A stretch of 64,000 nucleotides of DNA from contig CATIUR010000005.1 in the NCBI GenBank assembly GCA_949592205.1, forward strand, positions 134,437,277 through 134,501,276, in the 5' to 3' direction. The DNA is from Helichrysum umbraculigerum (lineage: Eukaryota; Streptophyta; Magnoliopsida; Asterales; Asteraceae). A model generated the notes under the pieces. It was not told the origin of the DNA. It did not search any database and saw only the letters and a list, made by a program, of their open reading frames with translations. This document shows positions 34,774 through 48,212 of this stretch, in pieces (the stretch's first letter is position 1; every line of letters starts with the position of its first letter). The translations under genes were made by a program, and so were the position numbers.

Positions 34774-36789
34774 ATGGCAAATCTTGTTGCTTATGTTGCA
34801 CATACAAATCGGAGACATAATATTGTGGCTTTTCTGAACGAGACGCACAAGAATACGATTCTGTTCCATCCGATGATTCATTTTTTACGAAGATCGAGGA
34901 TTCATTCAAGTTAGTTCTTTCTGGACAAATGTGGTTATTAACACGGAAGATAACCAGCGGCGAATCTTGACCACCGTTCTTGGTCATCAAATAGTTGTCA
35001 CCGAAGACACTATTCGCAGTGTTCTTCATTTCGATGATGATACTGAGATGCCAACTCAGTACGAGAATGCTTTTATTGCTGGCGGTTTATCCCGCATGGG
35101 CTATCCAGACATTCCTCCAGATCAGTACCGCAAATAGTTTTTGAGCCGGGTCTGGAGATACTTGGCGCACATTATCATTGTCTGTATGTCTCCGCGAAAG
35201 GCTGGCTATGATGGGATGAGTTATTCTACGATTTCAGTTATGCTTGCCCTCATATACAACAAACCGTATAACTTTTTGGGCTATGTCTTCAACAACATGA
35301 TCGACAATATTCAGTCCGGGGAAGATATGTTGTTCATGTATCCACGGTTTGTTCAGCTGATTCTGAATTCCCTGAATCTAGGGATCCCAACTGATCCTAT
35401 CTCTCAACTGCTACCGCAACCGATGTTATTGAGGGTTTTTGGAGATTGTGCCACATTGCCTAAGGCACAACAGCTTCCCGATGTGGACCTTTAGGTCATA
35501 TAGTCGAAGAAAACTATGTGGCACCACTACACGACGGTTATCTGGACGTCGTGGTTCCTCAGCAACCAGTGCACGAGGAAGAGTTTGTAAATGTTGAGGT
35601 CCAGCATCAACTGGAAGATATTGAGCAGGTTGCGCATGTGGATGTAGGTGGTGAGGACGATGGTGGTCCTACACCTGCGGATTCTGAGGGTGACGTGCCC
35701 CCAACGGATACTTTAGCGGCCATCCAGTTAGTCGATCATGCGCGCTTCAAGCGCATTCTTCGAAGGATGTCTCAGGGGTGGGTCTTCGTTCCCCCTAGGG
35801 CAGACAAGAGGCCCCGTACGACCGACACGGATTCTGATACGGAGGAAACTCCTCTTCGTCGTCATCGTCGTGGTAGCGGTATTGAGATATCTGATGATCC
35901 CCAGCCTCAACAGGCAGTGATTCAGCAGCTTCTTGAGCGCATTGAGCTCATGAATAAGAGCTTTGAAGAACATTCGAAGAAATTTGATGATCAAGCTGCA
36001 GTTATTGAAGCTCAAGCTGCTCAAATTAAAGATTTGGAGATCAAAGCTGCTCGGGTTGCTGAGTTAGAGATTCAGGTTGCCAGGATTCCGGGTCTAGAGT
36101 ATAGTCTTCTTGAGTTGGAGTTTGTAGCTGATGTTTAGGGGGGGGGGGGGGGGGGGGAGAGGCCTGCAAGCCTTGGAAACGTCAACTTCGACTCCCCCCA
36201 GCCTGAAAATGTAAATCCTTCTGATATCAATGAAACATTAACTTTGGATTATCTTGTGTCTTCTACTCAATTCCAGGTCAACTGACTCCGCTTAATGTTG
36301 ATTATTTGCAATTGAACTTGGATTTTCTTCGGAGCATGATGTATGATGATGATTTCATGGTACCTGAGCAGGAACAGGATTTTGATACTGATGTTAATGT
36401 AGAGGTTGAACAGGAAACGGTCAATGATGAAAATATTGACGTTGATGAGGTTTTCATGGGAGATGAGATGGAGGTTTCTGACACAGAAGAGGCTGTGGAA
36501 CCTGAAAATTCTACCGCTTCTGCTCTCGAGACAGACCCAGCTGTTTCCGAATCTGCACCTTCTTCTTCAGCTTCTCCTGATAATTCTTCTGCAGCTCCTG
36601 ATTCGTATTTATGATCCTTTGAGCTTGATCAACCTTACAAAGAAAGATCTTGAATCTCTACATGCTAGGAAGATTGCTTATTATCCGGAGTTCAAGAATG
36701 AAGCTTTGCGTTTTCACAAGGTTGTTTCTGTATGTTTAGCTCAAGGAGTTCACGCAGGTGGCACGTTCCCTGCAAATTGGAAATGTTGA
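34774..36789 (+). pseudogene. Third ORF of the Copia element, decayed
   Basis: The ATG at 34774 follows an acceptor-like TTTACAG. The reading changes frame or meets stops near 34914, 35138, 35494 and 36138. It is homologous to the intact 887-aa protein at 53042-55705: N-terminal HNIVAFL, PMIHFLRRSRI, RMGYPDIPPDQYRK, VWRYLAHIIIVC; a helical segment (about 35920-36110); C-terminal YDPLSLINLTKKDLESL. About 200 residues between the acidic region and the C-terminus are missing. A G20 homopolymer interrupts it at 36138. The family is the third-ORF protein of Asteraceae Copia elements; its role is unknown. Confidence 0.8.
36138..36157 (+). repeat. G20 homopolymer
   Basis: Twenty consecutive G residues directly after a TTTA in the third ORF of the Copia element. 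Confidence 0.95.
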
Positions 36790-38689
36790 AGATTGTTGAA
36801 GATTTTTGGAAGACCAAGCTGGTGACACGGGGGAGTTTTTTGATACATGTTTGTTAGTCAGTTGGTCTTGCGTCATTTATCGAGTTGTAAGCGTCGTAGT
36901 TGGAATTATATAGAAATATTGTTTTTAGCGACACTTACTAGATTAGGGCGACACTTGTCCAAGTGTCGCCAAGAGCGACATTCGAAGTGGAGCGACACTT
37001 GTTTTAGTGTCGCGTGGTGCGACACTTGATCAGTGGAAGCGACACTTGGCGAGTGTCGCTAAGTCGGTTTAAAGTTTGTACAAATAGAACGTGTAGGTTT
37101 TATTTCTGGGGTTGACAAAACCCTAGAACCCATTTGTCGAATAGGCACTCCTGTAATACAAATCTAATAGGTTACAATCATATATACAACGTTTCAATTT
37201 CGTATTTGTTGGTTTTCGGTTATTCGTTTATTCGTTTAATAAATCAATTGTGTGTTTCCGCCACGTGATTGATCACTTCGATCATATCTGGATCCAAGGC
37301 GTAAAGGGACTAATACAACCATTACCATAAATGTATAAGTTAGCAGTCACCAATTGTGACACCCGAAAAATTAGTGCAATTATCGTACCCAACTTAAACA
37401 TTAATTACTCGTATTAATTTCGAATTAATGTCAAGTACTTAAAATTTTATATATAATTATATATAAAAACATACGCGATTAAATTAAATCGTGCATTATT
37501 ATATCGGATGAAATCCGACACCTCAAAATACGGACGTTGGAGAACACAACTATTAAATAATACGAAATTATTAAATAACATTATTATTTACATTATATTA
37601 TTTCGATAATATACAAAACACATTTCGAATCGTATAAAAACTAACCGTACGCGACAAAAACGCGCGATTTGCGTCCGATAACGAAATAAATTCAAGTTAT
37701 ATTTTTATAACTCAAAACAAAGTATTTTGATAAAATACTTCCATTAAAAATATTGAGATTCGAATCGAAAACGAAAACGTATTAAAATAACGATACGCGA
37801 CAAATTAAACGTTTAAACGACTGGGTAAACGAACACCGCACGGAGCGCGAATTTGGGGAACCAAAAATTTGAGACACCCATCCACTTTTGGGGCCCATAA
37901 GCCGGCTTTAGCCACCCCCAAAATGGGGATCTTGTTCCTTGACCTTAAACCCCAACACCCTCCATGAAATCCTCATTCAACACCAAACCTCACTCTCTCT
38001 CTCTAGCTCTCAATTCTCTCCCTCCCCTCTCTCTAAAATTGATTTTCAAACCACCACACCCACCATCATCTTCTACCATCAACCACTATCATTCATCATC
38101 TGGTTCATGAAGAAAAAGCAAGGAGAAGAAGAAAGGAAGCAAGCCGAACACTTCTCAATCTTTTCGGCTCTAGATCGTCATCTCTTTGTAAGGAAACCCC
38201 TCATTTGCATTAGATATACTTGGATTATGTATATTTACATGTTAGTAGGCTCACTCAACCAAGAAATGTCCAAGAATCATACTTAAAAATCGTTTTTCAC
38301 ACACATCCTTCATAAGAGTTTTCTGTCCAGAATTTTCATGTTGGTAGAAAAATCATAATAAATCGTACACATAAAATAAATGCATGAAACCACTTGGAAA
38401 AGCTTCGTATGTTTGTTAGATACAACTTTCGTTTAGAATTCGTTTCCTAGAAATACACCGAAATCGAGATATAAACTGTTTTGTGTGCATATGTCGATAG
38501 AAATAGCTGTTGTACACAGGTGTCTTCACGAATTTTTTTGACCCACTTCTGCTTATCAAAAAGTCATGAAAAAAATACAGAGAGCATCTAAGACATACGG
38601 GAACACCCGTGATTTTTTTCAAAATTTTTCGACAACGTCTACTTAGTCAAATAAAATTCCCAAAATATGCCTGATTTTGACTCCGAAAG

Positions 38690-38930
38690 TTTGACTTTCG
38701 GATTCAATCTTTGACTTTCGGATTTTAGTGCAAGTTTCGGATTTTGACTCCGAAAGTCAACGTTTGGAGTTGACTTTCATTGACTTTCAGATAAATAGTA
38801 TTTTTGAACCCAAATTTCGAATATTTACACTTTCGGACTCCAACTTTTGCATACGAACGCATATATACTTTCGGATACATATATATACTTTCGGATAACA
38901 TACTTTCGGACAAATATATATGTATACTTT

Positions 38931-38935
<5 letters not shown>
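38690..38935 (+). repeat. GACTTTCGGAT motif array in Gypsy A LTR
   Basis: About a dozen copies of (G)ACTTTCGGA(T/C), spaced roughly 20-23 bp apart in the right half. The position corresponds to the unlike arrays in the other two Gypsy LTRs. Confidence 0.75.
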
Positions 38936-39006
<71 letters not shown>

Positions 39007-39012
39007 TGTATA
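38936..39012 (+). repeat. (TA)n and (TATG)n microsatellites
   Basis: A TA run followed by TATG units in the Gypsy A LTR. Iso-Tyr and Met-Tyr-Val-Cys translations are artefacts. Confidence 0.95.
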
Positions 39013-40420
39013 TTTTCGGATATAAATATATATTTGCACTTTCGAATACAATAACAGAAGCCGGAAAATACCTATTACACCAGGTATTTCACACTTACAA
39101 CAATCAAACCTTATACAATATTACTTGTACATGAAATGTATAAACTTGGAAAGTATACAACGAAATACTTAATAATAATACTTGGACTATTATTAAACAC
39201 CGGCACCAACGGACCATACACGATTTCTAAACTTAAAACAAATATTGGGACATTTCTAGTTGAGGGGACAACTAGCTTAGACCGACTTATTAGTCACTTA
39301 CTTATATATAACCTCATGCGTATAGGACGCTAGGAGGTTACTGTTTGAACAACACGTGTACTTTAGGAACGCTAACTCCCACAGGTGAGTTCATAGACCC
39401 ATTTTTTTAAAAATGTTTTACTGTTGTTGGGGTGAGAATGCATGCACACTATTTTTGTAAATCTTTGTTTATGAAAACAACTATTGTAAATGCTTTATAA
39501 CTGTTTATCGCATGTACGTTAGATTTAGACTCTAGCAACTTTTACAAGATGTGTATCTGATCTATCTTTTCAATGTCTGAACTCTTACATGTACAAGAAA
39601 CACTGTAAACTATTATATAGGATTTCAAGAACATTAGATTGCTATAGACTACGATTACAAGAATACCAGAAAACTGTAGATTACTATTCAAGAATACAAG
39701 AATACTATGGCTAAGAATACAAGAACACTATGACTTAGAATACAAGAATACTAGAGCTTGGAACCAAGAATACCATAAATCTAGAATACAAGAATTCAAT
39801 AGTATATTATATACTTTGTATGTGTCAAGAATGCAAGAAATCAAGAATGCAAGAATACAAGAATGCAAGGAACTTATGTGCAAGAATTCGAGAATGCAAG
39901 AAATCAAGAATGCAAGAAATGGGAAACAGAATATCAAGATACTCTTTGGGGTTTATACTTTTATACAAGATTTCATTTACTCTCTCACTGATTTTAAAAA
40001 TGTGTAGGTTACATACGTCAAGAAATGCTTTGAAATTTCACATCACGCATATTACCACTTTTCTGATAAAACCTATGAACTCACCAACAATTTGTTGACC
40101 CGTTTTAGCATGTATTCTCAGGTACACTGCAACAGTAGGATTGGCCCATCAGGATCATAGCTCGAGTCGCATGCATACAACTATTTGGAGATTTCTTTGC
40201 ATTACTTTTGTATTACTAGTTATTTATTGAAATCTCTAGGATTATTTGCGAACTCCAACTATTTTGTAAACACTTTATTTTGGTAATGTAGCTATTTTTC
40301 AAACGTCTCATTTAGAAGTCGTTTGCTATATCTTTGTGCTTTGACTACTTGATTAGTCGCGCCCGATAATTGCTTCCGCTAAACAGTGAATTTGGGGGTG
40401 CGACAGATTATATCAGAGTC

Positions 40421-40670
40421 TAAGGTTATAGTGAACTAGGTTGCATTAGTGGGCCTAGACTATGACCGTTAGGTTAGTATTCCTCATTAGGTATAACTGG
40501 TTCAGGGATTACATCATACGAATTTAATTTAACATAGCCTAATCAATTATGTACAATTAAAGGAAGATGATGTGAGATCTGAAAGTGGTTATGTTGAACA
40601 GGAATACACTAGTTGACTCTGACCACGATAGAAACTGGACCAAATTTAGCATGTGCTATACTTATTAGGC

Positions 40671-40715
<45 letters not shown>

Positions 40716-41295
40716 CCTCGCTCGCTAACGCACACGTCACCAAAAATGACCATACTAAAATGACATCACTCGACATAATGAACGAGACACAGTTCTCACT
40801 TACTACCGACTACCTATCCATCCACGCATGTCGGATGACGACACTACTGATGAAGAGACTTTTAAACTAGAATCAACACAACACCTAAAACCAATACGTC
40901 TACCTCCTCTGCTTCATCAGCGCAAACTTCTTTTAACTAATCTTATCACGCGAACGCCACGTACCTCAAAGGAATCTTATTAAAACATGGAGTACTACCC
41001 CAACCACGTGATAGGAACCGTCCAGTTAATTCCATAGGAATCCCGTAATTCGTCCAAATATAACAACACACAACATATCCTTGTAAAACGCCAAACCCCA
41101 CAACTTATCAATATTGCGCCTCAATTTATTTTCAACATTTTCGCCACTTTTATGTCTACAATAATCTTCACACTTTGTGCGACCATATCTCATATATCTT
41201 TTCCTTTTCATTATTAAGGAATTATACCGCCGAGATGACAATCATACAGTCAAGCTGAACTGGCCCGATTAAATGCCCAAGAAGTAGCTAGTGCG
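40421..41295 (+). other. Untranslated leader of Gypsy element A
   Basis: Between PBS and gag. It contains an (AT)n tract (about 40672-40712) and decayed sequence without an ORF. Confidence 0.6.
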
Positions 41296-42070
41296 ATGGC
41301 CACGTATCAAGCAGAAAGGGACAGAGATTATGGAGCACGAAGAAGAACTAACAATAACGGATCGACTCCAGAAGTGACAACCAAACCCTGCACATTCAAG
41401 GACTTCGTGAACTGCAAACCCCTGAATTTCAAAGGTACCGAATGGGCCATTGGTTTAATACGATGGATCGAGAAGATGGAATCCGTCTTCCGCCTCTGCA
41501 ACTGCACAGAAGAGTGTAAAGTCAAGTATTCCACCTGCACCCTCTTGGACAGTGCCCTCACATGGTGGAACACGTATGCACAGACCGTGGCAATCGAGGT
41601 CGCCTATCAGCACCCGTGGGAAGACCTAAAGAAGATGGTGTGGGACAAGTACTGTCCCAAAGAAGAACTACAACAGTTGGAGGTCGAGTTTTGGAACCTC
41701 ACCATCAAAGGAAACGACATCAAATAATATACCACTCGTTTCCACCAACTGGCACTTCTTTGCCCATCCAAGGTAGATCCCGAGATCAAACGCATCGACA
41801 GATTTATCTGGGGACTCCCTGCACAAATCCAGGGTATGGTCACTACTTGGAACCCCGGCACTAATCAGAGTGTGGTTCACATAGCTCATAGCTTAATGGC
41901 CCAAGTAGTCCGACGTGAAACCCCTACAAATGAAACTAACAAGTGATAATGGGATGAAGATCCCAACGATGATAACCAGTACCAACAACCAATAAAGCGG
42001 CCGGAAACAGCTAAGGCCTACGTCACCAGGTCCGAGGAAAGGAGCGGATATGGAGGTCACCTGCCATACT
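41296..42070 (+). pseudogene. Gypsy chromovirus gag, N-terminal part
   Basis: From ATG 41296 (MATYQAERDRDYGARRRT) the reading shows a retrotransposon gag domain: CTFKDFVNCKPLNFKGTEWA, IRWIEKMESVFRLCNC, STCTLLDSALTWWNTYAQT, WEDLKKMVWDKYCP. A stop at 41725-41727 interrupts it, but gag-like sequence continues in the same frame (TTRFHQLALLCPSKVDPEI, RFIWGLPAQIQG). The coding sequence is cut at 42070 by the young LTR element and resumes at 50369. Confidence 0.88.
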
Positions 42071-44222
42071 TGTAACACTCAGTTCTCGGGTCTAGTAGTA
42101 TTTAATATTTGCTGACTGTGAATTATTATTAAGTGTGTCAGAAAATAGGTGTGTTGTATTATTTGAAATAAATAGTGATAATAGTCGAATAATTTATTGT
42201 GACTAATAAATTATTGGTTGTTTTAATTTTATTTAGTTGACGGTAAAACAAAATAGTGTTCCCTCGCAAATGATTTTAAGTTCCAGACAATAATAAGTAC
42301 GGGGGACAAAACTAGTACACATATTATCATTTATATGTGCAAAACCTTATCCCTATCACCTAAAAACATTCCAGAAAATTCGGGAGAGAACGAGAGGTTG
42401 ATCCAAACCCTAAACCTCATCAAAATCATCATCAATCATCAAAATCTTGTGGAATTAATCCCTGTTCTTCCTTGTTCTTGGTCTGGCCGAACCGTACGCA
42501 CCATAGGGACGATTCAAAAATTGTGAAACAAGCTTTGAGGTTAAATTGAGCTTATAGAACTATGATTCAAGCTTCAAAAACGTGATTTGATCCTTCTATC
42601 ATCATCATAAACAACTTGTAAGTGTTGATTTCTTGATTTCTTATAAACTTGAAAATGGGTTCTTGAGTATTTGAAGAAATTAGCTTGATTAATCTTGAAA
42701 TTGTGTTTGTAGTGATTATAAAATGGTTAGTTGATGCTTATTCCATGATTATAACATATCCCCTAGCTTAGAATTGAAGAAATTGATTAAGTGTTCTTGA
42801 GGGCTATAGTGCTTACGATGAGTTAGATGAATTAGATGATGAAGTTAGTATGGTTTATGATTGGGAACACTTAATTGATAAGTAGAAAGTAAAATTATAA
42901 CTTAGTTGGTTAATTACTCATAAAACTTAATATTTGTGATTGGGAGAATTAGTGATATTGGAGGTTGATAATCTTGTTATATGATCTCATGATGTTAATT
43001 AACAATGATTAAGGTGTATTAATATGATAAAGTGATCATGGGAATCATAAACTTGTTACATGATTATGAATTAATGATGTTAATTGGTTATTCATAATCT
43101 AGAGATGAAGTATGTTGAATTGTTGTAAATAAGTAACAATTTATGTGAATTGTGGTAGAAAGTGATTATTATGATTGAATGATGGTATTATATTGGATAT
43201 TAAAGATGTTGTTTGATGAAGATGAATTAATATGATGTTATATATATATTTTAAAACAAGTAACTAACTTGTTCTATTTTGTTGTAATTCCAGTTGAGCA
43301 GAAGACTCAGTGATATTAGACTACTGAGTGGATGCCTGAGGTGGTTGGTGAGTGGATCTTTAATCCTCAGTGTAACTTGGTTGTAACGAGTTTGGTTACA
43401 ACAAGTAACATATTATTACTATTGTAGTTGCCATGATAATTATGATAGCTAGTAATAATATTGTTGATATGATAACGTTGACCTGCTGAATATGTGATTT
43501 GTTGATTATGTGATCACTGGACTTGTTGTTGGCCTTCGGGCATCAGTTGTTAATGAGGTCAGCGAGTTGTTGTTGAACTGTTGGTTGGGCTAGTCGGTTA
43601 TTCAAGGTTTAACACACCTCCTGTGTTAGTTGAGAATAACTACTAGCTATCGGTCTCGTCCGTTATGGCCATACGGATATGGTTGGGTAAGTGTTCTTGG
43701 GGAGCCTCCCGGGTATTATGGTTATCCCTAGAGCCACCGATGCCTCATTATTAAGTCCTAGTTGTGGAATAGTTGCTTTGTTGAATAGTTGACTAGTTGC
43801 TAAGTTGACCAGTTGAACAGTTGCCTGTTGCTTTGCTAAATAGTGATATTGTGTACTTGTTGGTTTAGTGTTAATTGTTGTATGCAAAGTTGTTGAGCTA
43901 AGTTAGACTGTTGATTAGTTATCTGCTCACTTAGCGTTATGCTAATCCCCCACATTAACACTTCTTGCAGGTTAAGCATTATTATGTGGTGGGCAAGAAG
44001 TTGGACTAACAGGAATGTTTGACTACGAGGCTCTACTCTGATAGTTGATTTTTATAAAATAATGTTTCATCATGTTTTTATATAACACCTCGGTTGAAGA
44101 AATTATAGTTTTGAAAAGGTTGAATTTTATATGTTGTTACAATGAAGTAAATTATGACTATGTATTTGGACTTACGCTTCCGATTTACTATATTTAAATA
44201 GGTATAAATGAGGGGTGTTATA
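42071..44222 (+). repeat. 5' LTR of the LARD-like element
   Basis: Full-length and nearly identical to 48213-50364. Ends in TA rather than the usual CA. Confidence 0.95.
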
Positions 44223-47200
44223 AGTTGGTATCAGAGCATAAGTTTGGGTGAATTGTACATTATAAGATGTTCAATCCCAAACTTAGAATTGTATCAAGTC
44301 AAACATTCCAGGGGTGGGGATTAGTGGTTGCATGAGAAAGTTGATATTGAATGTGTACTAACCTAAAACAAGATGCTAGAATGTTGTTTTGGTTGCAGAG
44401 ACGGAGGAATATGAGGAACCGACTGGTATTCTCATTGATTCCTCGATTGTTGCTGGCTTAAGTGCATCAGGTGATTCTCGATAACCTTGTTGAATTTAAT
44501 TCAGTTTGAATTGTGTACTTTGCTATGATGATGTTGATCTAACCTAAAGTAAGTTGAGTCAGACTGATATGATTCCCTAGTTTTGAGTCAATTGATGTTA
44601 TTCATATGTTGTGAAATAAACTGGGTAGTTTATGTTGAACTTGAAATTGTTAAAAAGGTGTTAAGTCGTGTAGACGCTGTGTTGAATAAGTTGTTAATAG
44701 TGATATAGTTAAACTTAAAAGTGTCTACAATGTTGAAACGGAAATTATAATCGGTGGTATGATTATTAGTTGCTAAATGCAAGGTGTGATTATGAGATAT
44801 TGCTAGGAAATTTATTGTTATGTGATAAACGGAATTAATGTGACTCTCTAAGTTGAAATTAATGAGATGTTGGAATATATCAATTGAAGTAATATGGAGT
44901 TGTATAGATGTTTAAAATAAGAAGGTGTCCATTAATTGGAATGTGTGTCGTTGACTTGGAAAAGTCAAAGTCGAATGTGGAAAGGTCCAATTTGGTAATA
45001 TATACCATAAAGTGGTGAATATGGTAAGATGTTTATGTGTTTAATAATGATCATGATTGTGATTGAATTATGATCTATATACTAAAAGTGGTCAAATAAT
45101 GAAGTCGAAGTGGTCAACCAAACTTATATGTATTGACAAGTTGTGAAAAGTCAAAGTGATCATGAAATTGGAAAACTTGTTGTGATTGGTCTAAATATAG
45201 TGATTTTAATGTGAATTGGTGCTTTAGAGTTATAGCATGCCACTAATGGTGAAAAAATAGTTTGTTGGACTTAGAATAGTCAACGTAATGTGAAATGGTT
45301 GTTTGAATAGTGGTAATATGAGTTGAAACCCAAAAAAGGGTTGTCAATGTGCCCAAATGGGTCACTTGATGGTTAATAGGTTAAAATGAGTAGTAGTCTG
45401 ATTAAAAAGAATGTTAAAGTGACTTTAAGTCATAAAGATAGTAGTAAAAGGTGATGATAATGATTTGGGTAGTCAATGTGATTATTTTCTTAAAAGTGCC
45501 CATTTGGACCCCTAAACGGGTCAACGTGTCAAAACAATGTAGAATGAGTGTTTGTAGGTGATGAATATGCCCACACGTCCCAAATGTATATAGAAACATG
45601 TTGGCAAAAGGTTGAAATCAGAAAGTAAGCCATTTGGAATATGGCGTGTCAACCAAAATGGTCGAAAATGGTCAAAAATGAGTCGTACGTCCGTTTTATC
45701 GTAAAACGTGTAAATTGAAAAAGTGTAAAAAGGGAAAGTTTCATTTTGGCATAGTGGACGTGCCTGCAAAATTTTAGAGTCTAACTCTAAACGAGTAAAA
45801 AGTTATACGCGATTGAAATTGGCTAAAAATATGAATTTTGCTTAAACTCAGATTTCTACTTGGGAACGCGATCCCAACAATCTTTCTGGATCGCGTTCAT
45901 ATGTGTTAATTTGTCACAGAATTTTTATGCTTGAGAACGCGATCCCAGCCATTTTCCAGGATCGCGTTTGTGTGTGTATTTCGGGTTAAGATGCGTTTTC
46001 TTTTGGGAACGCGATCCCGCTTACTTCTCCGGATCGCGTTTGTATGCTAAATTTGGTTACAGAACATTTTTAACTGAGGAACGCGATCCTGACCCATTTT
46101 CCCGGATCGCGTTAGTTAGTTAAAAAAAAAAAAATCTTGCTACGTTCGACGTAATACTTGACGTAGAAAATTTTTTTTGAAAATTTCGGTGTCCGATTAA
46201 GACGAAATTTACAGGGTCACTTGGAAACGGCTCAACGGTCAAAGCTCATCGCTTCACCATGAGCCCTGTCAGTTTTCGGCACTTCGGGGTCGTTTAGGGC
46301 TCGAAAATCGCGCTTTATTGTTTTTCGGACCTTATTTTGAACTTTTAGCTTACGTTTTGTATTGGGCTTTTGTTTTATTGAGCCCAGAGATCATTCCTGT
46401 GACTATATGCAGTATTAAAACTTGTTTTAAGAGGTCTATATGGTTCATTGTGTAGGAGTTGATTGTAGGCGATTTACTTAACTACAAAATATACCCGTAA
46501 ATGGTATTGTTGATTGCTACTACCAAGAATTAGTAAACATTGATTAGATAAGCATGTGAACTATATTAGGTGGATTAACTGAAATGTGATGAAGTAGTTG
46601 AACTACTTAGAGTATTATAAAATATTGAATTGGGTAATAAAGAAGTTGCTTGATATATTCAGGTCAGACATTGGTGTAGTATGTCTGTATTGTTAATATA
46701 TACATGATCTTATGAATAGTTCACATTAAAGTGATAAGTTGAAAATAGTAACAAGTTAATAATTGAGAAATATGTGATAGTAAAGATAATTATTTATGAG
46801 ATAAATGGTATGAAGTGACCTGAGAATAAAGTGTGACTGACATAATATGACGACGTCTGGCCAACGTATTTATATTATGCCATTTCACATGGAGTTGTTG
46901 AGGTTACTAAGTACCAGATAAAGTTAAGTGGTTTTAAAATATCAGGTAAGATATGTTGACCTGTAATTGATAAATAGTCAATGATGGACTAATATGAAAG
47001 AGTAATAAACCACTAAGTTGTTGTTGCTAATGTGATATCTATGGCACAATTGATATGTATGTGTGATGCATTGCCAATAGTATGAATTAAAAAGTTGATT
47101 TAAGCAAAGTATAGGTCAGTGGACTGTGAATAATTGTGTGTTGATATTGTTGACGAGATGATTAATCACAGCACCTCGTGTTGTTGAAATACCATTATTG

Positions 47201-48212
47201 AAAACGTTTGGTATTAACAGGTGTTGTTTAGCATCCAAGTTGGTGTAACATGGTGCTAGTTGATTAAATGATAATAATTTTGATCTATAGAAATGGACCT
47301 CTACATAATGCTTATTAGTTAATGTTATATGTTGATGATTATATGGTTGTGGATTCCTGTTAAGTAAAGGATTTCATATAATCGAGTTGTAATTATATTT
47401 GCAAGTTGTAAAGTAATAATTAACTAGTTGCTGAAATGGGAAAATATAGCAATGTGATGACTAAAGAAGTATATGATTATTAGTTAAATTATTGGTGACG
47501 AATCGAGTTACAATTTGTTGCTAAGATGCATGTAGTAGTGTTCGGTACCCCTTATTGTTACTATGATTATTGTTGTCGTCATAGTTGTAATTGTTGCTAT
47601 AGTTGTGTTGTAATAAAGATGACACGTTAAGTGACTACAAGTTAAGATTGACATAGTGGATATGAATGATCATGTAAGCGATCAGTTAATTATCAGAGAT
47701 AGGATATATGTTGAATAGTGGCATAGTAAAATGTATCAAAATATGCACATGTGGATATGTGCTTGTAGAAAGGATGTTAAATGTATACATAATTTAGAAG
47801 TTACTCTAGGGGGTGACATAGAATATGTATAACGATTATTGTGATTAGATAGTTGATGTGTTTGGTGTTAACAAATTTAGTGGAGAACAACACACAACTT
47901 ATGTGTATATAAAAAGTAAATTGAAGTATATCTCGATGATGTGTAAGCTAATAAGAGGTATATACATTCTGTGTTTAAGGGAATAAGTATGTGTAAATAC
48001 ATGTGGTATTTAGAGGGAATTAAGATGTGTATTAGTGAATTAAATTGTAATCACCTTTGTGTGATTATAATAATGAATAAGTATGTGGTTAAACGTGTGT
48101 AAGAAAAAGATTATTAGTGAATTGAAATGAGAATAATTGGTGGTTGTGTTAATCTATATCGATTAAGAGGGATTAGATTTCGAGGACGAAATCTCTTAAA
48201 GGGGGGAAGATT
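44223..48212 (+). other. Non-coding interior of the LARD-like element
   Basis: PBS at the left, PPT at the right, four regular hairpins at 45865-46113, an A12 run at about 46123, otherwise AT-rich sequence with no credible ORF. It probably serves as packaged RNA only. Confidence 0.75.
45865..46113 (+). repeat. Four AACGCGATCC/GGATCGCGTT hairpins, 71-72 bp period
   Basis: Left arms AACGCGATCC start at 45865, 45936, 46008 and 46080. Right arms GGATCGCGTT start at 45888, 45959, 46031 and 46104. Each arm is 10 bp and perfect, with a 13-14 bp loop of varying sequence. Period and arm distance are almost constant, while the intervening sequence diverges. Confidence 0.95.

Larger units (their letters stand above)
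25252..37315 (+). mobile_element. Complete Copia element with third ORF
   Basis: LTRs of 478 bp at 25252-25729 and 36838-37315, TSD CAACC at 25247-25251 and 37316-37320. By eye the LTRs differ at about 15 positions (about 97% identical). PBS TGGTATAAGAGC is at 25732-25743 and PPT CACGGGGGAG at 36826-36835. The order is gag, protease, integrase, RT, RNase H (Copia order), a 1.3-kb non-coding stretch with a hairpin module, a promoter-like unit, then a third ORF. Every ORF is broken, so the copy is dead. Length, third ORF and proteins resemble TNT1-94-like or Sirevirus-like elements of Asteraceae (inference). Confidence 0.93.
37355..40405 (+). mobile_element. Gypsy 5' LTR (chromovirus type), element A
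   Basis: 3051 bp starting TGTGACACCCG and ending GGGGGTGCGACA. It contains a CT-rich leader (about 37990-38035) and a splice-donor-like TTTGTAAGGAAAC (about 38185). A TTTCGGAT/GACTTTCGG array (38690-38935), (TA)n and (TATG)n microsatellites, and CACAGGTGAGTTCATAG (about 39378) follow. A degenerate initiator-tRNA-Met PBS (TTATATCAGAGT, 40408-40419) comes directly after. It is homologous to, but clearly diverged from, the LTR at 59993-62487, so the two are not a pair. Confidence 0.88.
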
